Below, piece after piece: positions 8,732-14,831 of a stretch of 27,906 nucleotides of DNA. The DNA is from Prevotellaceae bacterium UBA711 (GTDB lineage Bacteria > Bacteroidota > Bacteroidia > Bacteroidales > Bacteroidaceae). The DNA lies in NCBI GenBank assembly GCA_002297545.1, contig DBLZ01000029.1, positions 1-27,906 on the forward strand, in the 5' to 3' direction. Both the position numbers and the translations under genes were made by a program. Numbering within the stretch: position 1 is the stretch's first letter; each line of letters starts with the position of its first letter. The notes under the pieces are model-generated. The model was not told the origin of the DNA and ran no database searches. It saw only the letters and a list, made by a program, of their open reading frames with translations.

Positions 8732-10147
8732 ATGTTGTTCAACTCAATGTCTTTTTATGCCATCTTCATCATCTTCCTGACGATATATGCCGTGCTATAC
8801 AGAGCCAGTAGGACACTGATGATGCTATACGTCACTCTGTTCTCGCTGTACTTCTTTGCTCGCATGAACCCCCAGGTGGCCGCATTGCTGCCCTTGACAG
8901 CTCTACTCAGTTGGAGCATGGTACGCAGAATGAACGAATGCAAGGGCAGCTTGAGACTGAGGTGGATTTGGTTCATAGTGGCAGTGGATCTGACACCGCT
9001 TCTTTACTTCAAGTATGCACATTTCGGTATGGATATGCTGGGCAGGCTGTTGCACGAGAACTTCCCCTTGTCCGATGTGATCCTACCCGTCGGCATATCG
9101 TTCTACACGTTCCAGGCCATCAGCCACGCCGTGGATGTATATAGACGCCGGTTGCGTCTGAAGATGGACTTCCTGGAGTACCTCTTCTACCTAAGCTTCT
9201 TCCCTCTGCTTCTTGCCGGCCCCATAACCCGTGCTGGCAACATGCTAAAACAGATGCGTGAGCATGCTCCAGTGGATGCCCGCCTGTTGTACACCGGACT
9301 GTGGCTGGTGATGATGGGCATCTTGAAGAAATGCGTTGTGGCAGACTATGTGGCGCAGTTCAATAACTGGGCGTTTGATGAGCCGACCCTGTATAATGGC
9401 GTGGAGCTGCTGATGGCCACGTTGGGCTTCAGCGTGCAGATCTACTGCGACTTCTCCGGGTATAGCGACATGAGCATAGGCATAGCAGCAATGATGGGGT
9501 TCCGTCTTCGTGAGAACTTCAACCTGCCATACCAGTCCCTGAACATATCCGAGTTTTGGCGCAGGTGGCACATATCTCTTTCCACATGGTTCCGTGACTA
9601 TGTCTACATTCCGCTGGGTGGCAACAGAGTGGGGCGTATGCACATGTACTTCAACAACTTCATCACCATGTTCATTGCCGGCCTGTGGCATGGTAGCACC
9701 ATAATGTTCGCCTTGTGGGGAGCATTGCACGGGGCGGCTCTGGTTGTGCACAAGATGTGCCGTCGCCTGTTCCTCGACCGCTTGCCGTCACATAACCTGT
9801 GCGTTACCGTCCTCTCTTGGCTGCTGTTCCAGAGCTTCCTGATGCTTACATGGGTCTTCTTCCGCTCCGCAGATGTTTCCACGGCCATGCTGTTTCTCCG
9901 CCGCATCTTCACTCAGTTTGATATGGAGTGCATACCGGCTTTCATGGCGCAACGCCCATTGTGGATAGCGATGGTCTTTGGTGCCATGTTGTTACATGGC
10001 ATACGCGAGCGTTGGTTCTATCGCCTGCAGGAATACTTCATCATACTGCCCTGGTGGTGCAAAAGCCTGCTCTTCCTCATGGTGGTGCAACTGGCCATAG
10101 AATTCAGCAACAGCGAGGTACAACCATTCCTTTACTATAAGTTCTAA
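8732..10147 (+). CDS. MBOAT family membrane-bound O-acyltransferase (AlgI/DltB-like)
   Basis: This is a 471-residue polytopic membrane protein with many hydrophobic helices. The canonical MLFNS start, GISFYTFQAISH (about 121-132), QIYCDFSGYSDMSIG (about 236-250), EFWRRWHISLSTWFRDY (274-290) and YIPLGGNR are all diagnostic of the AlgI branch. The likely catalytic His is His320 in GLWHG, with a second conserved His333 in GALHG. Family members transfer acyl groups from a cytoplasmic donor to an acceptor on the outer side of the inner membrane. It is co-transcribed with the preceding SGNH gene. The acceptor (cell-wall glycan, exopolysaccharide or LPS) cannot be read from the sequence, since no glycosyltransferase or polysaccharide cluster is adjacent. 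Confidence 0.92.
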   Translation: MLFNSMSFYAIFIIFLTIYAVLYRASRTLMMLYVTLFSLYFFARMNPQVAALLPLTALLSWSMVRRMNECKGSLRLRWIWFIVAVDLTPLLYFKYAHFGMDMLGRLLHENFPLSDVILPVGISFYTFQAISHAVDVYRRRLRLKMDFLEYLFYLSFFPLLLAGPITRAGNMLKQMREHAPVDARLLYTGLWLVMMGILKKCVVADYVAQFNNWAFDEPTLYNGVELLMATLGFSVQIYCDFSGYSDMSIGIAAMMGFRLRENFNLPYQSLNISEFWRRWHISLSTWFRDYVYIPLGGNRVGRMHMYFNNFITMFIAGLWHGSTIMFALWGALHGAALVVHKMCRRLFLDRLPSHNLCVTVLSWLLFQSFLMLTWVFFRSADVSTAMLFLRRIFTQFDMECIPAFMAQRPLWIAMVFGAMLLHGIRERWFYRLQEYFIILPWWCKSLLFLMVVQLAIEFSNSEVQPFLYYKF

Positions 10148-10221
10148 ATACAAGACGCTTAACGTTTTGCTCTCCGTCTCCGATAGGCGCGGCCCATAGG
10201 CAGTGGAACTGCATTTCTCCG

Positions 10222-11253
10222 TCACCGTACATGGATGGCGCGGATGCTGTCGGCACGCATGATACTGTCCTGCTTCAGTGCAAACTCCATGGCCGCCACA
10301 TTTCCATGTGCAAATACTTCCCGCGTATCGGACACTTGCAAATGCCCGGGACCACTCAGACTTCTATAGGCTTGAGGAATGTTATGTGTACCTATGGAAA
10401 TGGCCTTGCTTATGGGTCTTCCCTCGTCGGTCAAACTGTGTGCAAAGAGCCACTCGTAGGTCTCTTCCATATAAAATATACGAGCCGGCTGTCCGTGATT
10501 ATAGCCCTTCAGGCGTGTATATATGAGACGTTGGGGAGTAGCTCCGCGCCTCATTGCAGCCACCACCCGGTCGCTGCTGCTGATAGGAACAGCCTCGTCG
10601 GCCGTGCCATGCAGTATCCATAGCGGCAATTCACGCAGATTGGCAATGTTCTTGCTGGTGGCGCCACCACAGATGGCCATGGCTGCAGCTATGCGATGCG
10701 GATAGGCCGCCGAGAAGTCCATGGTGCCATATCCGCCAAGGCTCATGCCCAGCACATACACCCGTGTGGTATCTGCATCGGGATGCGTGCGGCAAGCCCA
10801 TTCCACTAAGTCCATCAACTTATCTGGTTGCCACGCTCCACCCGGATTTTGCGGAGCCAACACATAGGCGTCCAATTGCAATCCGCGGTCAATTGCATTC
10901 AGCGTGCCGTATCGCAGCACCTTCTTCATGTCCCTGCCACATAGACTGGCCCCGTGCAGAAACACTATCAGCGGCTTTGTTCCCCTATGCTCAGCCTCTT
11001 CCTTTTGCTTCTCCCGCCAATGTTGCCAATTGTAAGGTTCAGAGGAATGATAGAACTGTTCAAGGTACATACGCAACTGCAGTTCCTTCTCTTCCGAACG
11101 CATGGGGACCGACACCTCGGATGGCTTATCGGGAGAATAAAACCAGAAGCTATATCCTCCGTCCACCTGGTTCCTATATGCCAGCAATTGCTGTGCATGC
11201 ATCCTCGTGTTGCCCAAGAATAGCAGGCACAATGCAAGACAGATGTATCTCAT
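10222..11253 (-). CDS. Secreted alpha/beta-hydrolase (esterase/prolyl-oligopeptidase-like)
   Basis: This 343-residue protein has a signal peptide ending near TRMHA-QQ (residue 20). The alpha/beta-hydrolase core is clear: oxyanion region VFLHGASLCGRD (97-108), nucleophile elbow GMSLGG with Ser171, acid Asp219 in HGTADEAVP and His253 in YNHGQ. The fold matches secreted esterases of the PHB-depolymerase/feruloyl-esterase and S9-like group, so ester bonds are the likely target. The final 60 residues after the core are unusual and unassigned. The gene lies 92 nt downstream of the ABC importer genes on the same strand, without a recognisable TAnnTTTG in the gap, so read-through from the importer operon is plausible. 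It converges with the MBOAT gene across 74 bp with no strong terminator seen. Confidence 0.82.
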   Translation of the reverse strand: MRYICLALCLLFLGNTRMHAQQLLAYRNQVDGGYSFWFYSPDKPSEVSVPMRSEEKELQLRMYLEQFYHSSEPYNWQHWREKQKEEAEHRGTKPLIVFLHGASLCGRDMKKVLRYGTLNAIDRGLQLDAYVLAPQNPGGAWQPDKLMDLVEWACRTHPDADTTRVYVLGMSLGGYGTMDFSAAYPHRIAAAMAICGGATSKNIANLRELPLWILHGTADEAVPISSSDRVVAAMRRGATPQRLIYTRLKGYNHGQPARIFYMEETYEWLFAHSLTDEGRPISKAISIGTHNIPQAYRSLSGPGHLQVSDTREVFAHGNVAAMEFALKQDSIMRADSIRAIHVR

Positions 11254-11345
11254 GTTTATTGTATTAAGGTTATGTCCACCCTGTCTTCACAGTGTGTAAT
11301 TCTGTATTATACATAACGTATAACTACAAGTATATATTGCCCGTT

Positions 11346-12122
11346 TCAGGCCAAGTCCCTGCCACTGATGTCGGCGCGGAACGAAGCACACAACTTGTCA
11401 ATGGACATGTCGGGAGTACGGAACAAGCGTTGTATATGGCCACTTGCCAACATTTCCGACACAGGCAGATGGTGCAACACACCGTTGTCCACCAGGGCAA
11501 TGGAGTCGCACATCCTGAGGGCCACATCCAATTCGTGTGTGGAGAACAAGATACATTTCCCCTGCTCATGAGCAAGCGACCTGAGGAGCGACACCAGCTC
11601 ATAGCGGTTGGGCAGATCCAGAAACGATGTTGGTTCATCAAGCAGGATCAGCGGTGTATCCTGTGCCAGTGCACGTGCAATCATTACACGCTGACACTCT
11701 CCGTCACTCATAGTGTCCATAGTCCGTCGTGCATAGCCCTCCATACCTGCCGAACGAAGGGCATTCTTCACCATCTCACGGTCCTCTGGCTGCATCCGTC
11801 CTATCCAGTTGGTATACGGTGCACGTCCTATCGCCACCACATCCTCACACCGCAAGTTGGGGATACGCACACGCTCAGTTGTGACAAAGGCAAGCATCCT
11901 GGACGACTCCGAAGGCAGCATGTCGGCCAAAACTTTGCCATCGAGCAAAATCTCTCCTTCATATTTGCCGTTCAGCCCAGCCATGGCACGCAGCAGGGTG
12001 GACTTGCCGGTCCCATTGCGCCCGATAAGTGCGGTGAGTTCTCCCCGGCAGAAGGAAGTATTCACCCGGTCCAACAGAATACGTAAACCGTAGCCTATGG
12101 AGAAATTCCTGAGTTGTATCAT
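11346..12122 (-). CDS. ABC transporter ATP-binding protein of FecE/BtuD type
   Basis: This 258-residue cytoplasmic ATPase carries Walker A GRNGTGKS (34-41), Q-loop region, signature MSDGECQRVMIARAL, Walker B LILLDEPTS and H-loop STHELD. It powers the adjacent FecCD-type permease. Its ATG overlaps the permease stop codon by four bases (ATGA), indicating translational coupling. The family imports iron-siderophores, heme or cobalamin in partnership with an outer-membrane TonB receptor, none of which lies in this window. The substrate cannot be decided from the ATPase alone. Confidence 0.93.
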   Translation of the reverse strand: MIQLRNFSIGYGLRILLDRVNTSFCRGELTALIGRNGTGKSTLLRAMAGLNGKYEGEILLDGKVLADMLPSESSRMLAFVTTERVRIPNLRCEDVVAIGRAPYTNWIGRMQPEDREMVKNALRSAGMEGYARRTMDTMSDGECQRVMIARALAQDTPLILLDEPTSFLDLPNRYELVSLLRSLAHEQGKCILFSTHELDVALRMCDSIALVDNGVLHHLPVSEMLASGHIQRLFRTPDMSIDKLCASFRADISGRDLA

Positions 12123-13120
12123 GCCGTAACAGATTTATTGCGGAGCACCACCCACACCACCACGGGAATGCCTACGAGAGCTGTAATGGCGTTTATTGGC
12201 AGAACGAACAGTTTGGATACCAGATCGCACAGCAGCAATATGGCTGCACCGGTCAACATCGTGCCCGGGAGCAGTATGCGGTGGTCGCTGTTGTCGAATA
12301 ACATGCGTGTGACATGCGGCATGGCAAGCCCTATGAACCCGATCGGCCCACAGAACGCAGTGACCGTTCCGGCCAGCAGCGTAGTGGAAAGGAAAAGCAG
12401 TGCCCGGGAGCGACGTATGTCCAGTCCCATGGTTATGGCATACTCCTCGCCAAAGAGCAACAGGTTCAGGGGCTTGATGGTCAGCACGGCAAGAAGCAGA
12501 CCTACGGCAATGGCAGGCACAAGGATGCAAAGATGCGACAATGTCACATCGCCAAGCGACCCCATGGTCCATATAACAAAAGCCTTAAGCAATTCCTCCC
12601 TGCTGATGTATTGCAGAATCTGAACAACAGCCCCTATACCGGACGAAAACATCATGCCGAGGATGAGAATGACCATGATGTCCTTGATTCGGTGTCCAAC
12701 GGCGGCAATGCCAACAAATACGGATGCAGCCCCAAGCCATGCAGCCCCAGCGATGCCGAGAGAAGCAAATGTGTCCGACAGACCGAAGAGTGGCGCTCCC
12801 AGTATAAACAGGGCCACGCCGAGGCTTGCGCCGGAACTGATGCCAAGAACATAGGGACCGGCAAGAGGATTGCGGAACAGCGTCTGCATCTGCAGGCCGC
12901 TCACCGAAAGGGCAGCACCAGAAAGCAGAGCCACCAGAGCCTTGACCAGACGTATGTTGATGATAATCTTGGCCGTACCGGCAGGACAGTTGCCACCCGT
13001 CAGGGCGTTCCACACATCATGCAGCGGCACGGGCACGGCCCCCACGGACAGGTCCAGTACGAACAGAAAGGCCGTGAGCACCGTAAGTACGGCAAACAAT
13101 ATGGACGTACGTGAGTGCAT
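12119..13120 (-). CDS. FecCD-family ABC transporter permease
   Basis: This 333-residue integral membrane protein has about ten hydrophobic segments. Family landmarks are the GAALSVSGLQMQTLFRNPLA stretch near residues 68-87, followed by P-x-x-LGISSGASLG, and the later GPIGFIGLAMPHVTRML coupling region. It forms the inner-membrane channel for the chelate import system with the ATPase (4-nt overlap downstream) and the binding lipoprotein (3-nt gap upstream). The usual RLPR motif before the GA-rich segment reads RLVK here, a mild deviation. Confidence 0.93.
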   Translation of the reverse strand: MHSRTSILFAVLTVLTAFLFVLDLSVGAVPVPLHDVWNALTGGNCPAGTAKIIINIRLVKALVALLSGAALSVSGLQMQTLFRNPLAGPYVLGISSGASLGVALFILGAPLFGLSDTFASLGIAGAAWLGAASVFVGIAAVGHRIKDIMVILILGMMFSSGIGAVVQILQYISREELLKAFVIWTMGSLGDVTLSHLCILVPAIAVGLLLAVLTIKPLNLLLFGEEYAITMGLDIRRSRALLFLSTTLLAGTVTAFCGPIGFIGLAMPHVTRMLFDNSDHRILLPGTMLTGAAILLLCDLVSKLFVLPINAITALVGIPVVVWVVLRNKSVTA

Positions 13121-13123
13121 GGC

Positions 13124-14269
13124 TTATTTCAATCGCTTATAGTAGACAAAATCCTCTTTCACCAGCTCTGGATGGAATATCTTCACAAGATCGCGCAGCA
13201 CGAGGTCGGGGTGCACAACGGCCGACTCGTAGTAGTCGTTGCCTCCGGCCGCAGTGGTGCGCAGAGTGTTGTTGTAGACATATCCGTTGCGGAAACAGCG
13301 TGTGTCGGTAAACTTGGGGCATGCTACACGTAGTTCGTCCAATGAATTGACCCTGCCAACATTGAGCCACATATCGGCACGCGACGTCAGCAGATAAGCC
13401 TCTTCCGTATCAATCAGAACGGAGGCATTGCCAGTATTCCGCTGATAAATATAGCTACCTCCGGCATCGGTGATAAGACGCACCGTATAGTTCTCCACAG
13501 AGGGCATAAACCAAGAGTCACCGTATGGGATATTGAGCATTACAGACGGAGCATCCTGGGCATTGTCGGCCACCTTCTGTTTGAGTGCATTGTATCGCAC
13601 GGGAATCTCGGCAAAATAACGTTCGCCTGCCTCGCGCTTGCCCAGCACCTCGGAAACTACAACCATCCACTCCGCTTTCCCCAGCGGGGATTCCTCCAAA
13701 TAGTCCCCTATATATATATAAGGTATGTCTAACTCTGTCAGTTTTTCCTCCATCGGATTGGCACCGTTCACTCCGTACAGCAACACGATGTCCGGGTCCA
13801 GGGCCAACAGAGTCTCATAGTTGATGTTGCCTTCGAAGCCCACATCTCCAACACTGTCACGGCGTGCCTGTATGGAGGGGTTGGATATGAAGTCTATACA
13901 CGATACACCCACCACGCGGTCTGTTGAGCCCACGGCATCCAGCATGGCAATGTGTGTGGACGACATGACAACGATGCGCTGTGCATCACCATGAAGCACA
14001 TGACCTCGAAAACCCTTGGGAACCGCCTCGTCACCACGCGCAATGAACAATTGTATGGTGACGCTGTCGGCACCCTGCCAGGGATTGTACACGGTTATCA
14101 ATGAACTGCTCTTTCCCTCAGCTCCCTTGATGTCAAAGCCGGAAGCATACACGGGGGTGTATAGGGTAATGTCGAAATCCTCCATGTGTGCTTTCTCCCC
14201 ATTGTCGCACGACACCAGCACGGATAGGAGTAAAGGCAGATAGATTATGTATTTAAGTATTCTTGTCAT
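13124..14269 (-). CDS. Fe/B12-type periplasmic substrate-binding lipoprotein
   Basis: A 381-residue lipoprotein: the signal MTRILKYIIYLPLLLSVLVS precedes the lipobox Cys at residue 21. The open frame continues 29 codons further upstream, but only this Met gives a correct signal sequence. The PF01497-type binding fold shows in the VVGVS segment, ETLLALDPDIVLLYG, the IYIGDYLEESPLGKAEW hinge helix and the C-terminal VHPDLVLRDLVKIFHPEL. It captures the chelate in the periplasm and delivers it to the permease encoded 3 nt downstream. Whether the ligand is an iron-siderophore, heme or cobalamin is open. It is the first gene of the operon and follows a leader of about 165 nt. Confidence 0.9.
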   Translation of the reverse strand: MTRILKYIIYLPLLLSVLVSCDNGEKAHMEDFDITLYTPVYASGFDIKGAEGKSSSLITVYNPWQGADSVTIQLFIARGDEAVPKGFRGHVLHGDAQRIVVMSSTHIAMLDAVGSTDRVVGVSCIDFISNPSIQARRDSVGDVGFEGNINYETLLALDPDIVLLYGVNGANPMEEKLTELDIPYIYIGDYLEESPLGKAEWMVVVSEVLGKREAGERYFAEIPVRYNALKQKVADNAQDAPSVMLNIPYGDSWFMPSVENYTVRLITDAGGSYIYQRNTGNASVLIDTEEAYLLTSRADMWLNVGRVNSLDELRVACPKFTDTRCFRNGYVYNNTLRTTAAGGNDYYESAVVHPDLVLRDLVKIFHPELVKEDFVYYKRLK

Positions 14270-14326
14270 AAGTTCTTCTTCAAGATGGTTCAAGACTATC
14301 CGGTACGTATGACCATCGTGTGACGC

Positions 14327-14357
14327 CATGCCGTAATGTCCATAAGACATGGGCATG
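14327..14357 (-). promoter_or_regulatory. Hairpin in the leader of the chelate importer operon
   Basis: A two-step stem is formed by CATGCC (14327-14332) with GGCATG (14352-14357) and, inside it, ATGTC (14336-14340) with GACAT (14346-14350). It would fold in the mRNA about 58-88 nt before the binding-protein start. It may tune expression, but no known riboswitch consensus was recognised. Confidence 0.35.
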
Positions 14358-14446
14358 TATTCCGTGCCTTACGTGTGTGCGACACATGCGCAAGCATGCG
14401 ATGCCACATTTGGCGCCGACAGTCATGCCACGGGACTTAACAGGGA

Positions 14447-14454
14447 CAAAAGTA
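14447..14454 (-). promoter_or_regulatory. -7 box of the chelate importer operon
   Basis: TACTTTTG on the minus strand fits TAnnTTTG and lies about 178 nt before the lipoprotein start codon. No TTG lies at the usual distance. An activator-assisted promoter would fit the upstream phased array. Confidence 0.5.
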
Positions 14455-14580
14455 CAACAAATCGTCCAATTTTCACGGGAAACAGTCCTTATTTATACGT
14501 AATGCCGTGCTAAAACAGGCATATTGCAGCCTTGTGGCATGTGTAGTGAACCGTTGCGTCCCGAATGGTGATGCCCAAAT

Positions 14581-14656
14581 AAACCGGTATATACAGATGC
14601 AACAACCGGAATATACTACAGAAAGAACCGGTTTATGCGGTAGTATATTCCGGTTC
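14581..14656. repeat. Four CCGG-centred sites at exact 22-bp spacing, with a 16-bp inverted repeat
   Basis: CCGG cores occur at 14584-14587, 14606-14609, 14628-14631 and 14650-14653, each exactly 22 bp from the next. The first three read ACCGGT/A followed by ATAT-type sequence on the plus strand. The fourth is inverted, so sites two and four form a perfect 16-bp inverted repeat, AACCGGAATATACTAC (14604-14619) with its complement at 14640-14655. Site three (AACCGGTT) is a palindrome lying in the 20-nt loop. The spacing is close to two helical turns, which would put all sites on one DNA face. The array lies about 130-200 bp upstream of the importer promoter and downstream of the ppdK terminator. 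Confidence 0.75.
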
Positions 14657-14765
14657 TTGTAAAGACCTCTCCATGACACTTGGGTGGTAGCCCCACGCAT
14701 AATTGTGCTATTACAAATGAAGCAATCCACCTCACTCCGCGATGCCTCAGTACTGCACAAACACA

Positions 14766-14809
14766 ACTCGGGCGGTAAGCCCCTTTGACAGAAGCATTAC
14801 CGCCCAAGT
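14766..14809 (-). terminator. Terminator hairpin of ppdK
   Basis: On the minus strand ACTTGGGCGGTAATGC pairs with GCTTACCGCCCGAGT (arms at 14794-14809 and 14766-14780 in plus coordinates). There is one bulged base, one G-T pair and a 13-nt loop, followed by the T-rich TGTGTTTGTG. It lies about 23 nt after the ppdK stop codon. Confidence 0.65.
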
Positions 14810-14831
14810 CTACCAAGCCATTATTTTAGCT

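Larger units (their letters stand above)
14455..14831. other. Gene-free region between ppdK and the chelate importer operon
   Basis: This 377-bp stretch holds the ppdK terminator (14766-14809) and the phased repeat array (14581-14656). The remaining parts (14457-14580 and 14660-14760) show no convincing gene, tRNA or repeat. A 97-codon minus-strand frame at 14473-14766 spans both the repeat array and the terminator, is cysteine-rich and lacks any recognisable domain, so it is not called. Confidence 0.5.

Noticed and set aside
14270..14356. 29-residue N-terminal extension of the binding lipoprotein
   Set aside because: The extension is hydrophilic and would bury the lipoprotein signal; the Met at 14269 yields a canonical signal and lipobox.
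14270..14446. Cobalamin riboswitch ahead of the importer operon
   Set aside because: I looked for the B12 box and the other conserved blocks on the minus strand and did not find them; only generic hairpins are present.
14581..14656. CRISPR array
   Set aside because: The period is only 22 bp with about 5-12 conserved bases per unit, one unit is inverted, there are no distinct spacers and no cas genes.
14473..14766. 97-codon minus-strand frame between ppdK and the importer
   Set aside because: It crosses the phased repeat and begins at the edge of the ppdK terminator, with biased Cys/Arg composition and no domain.
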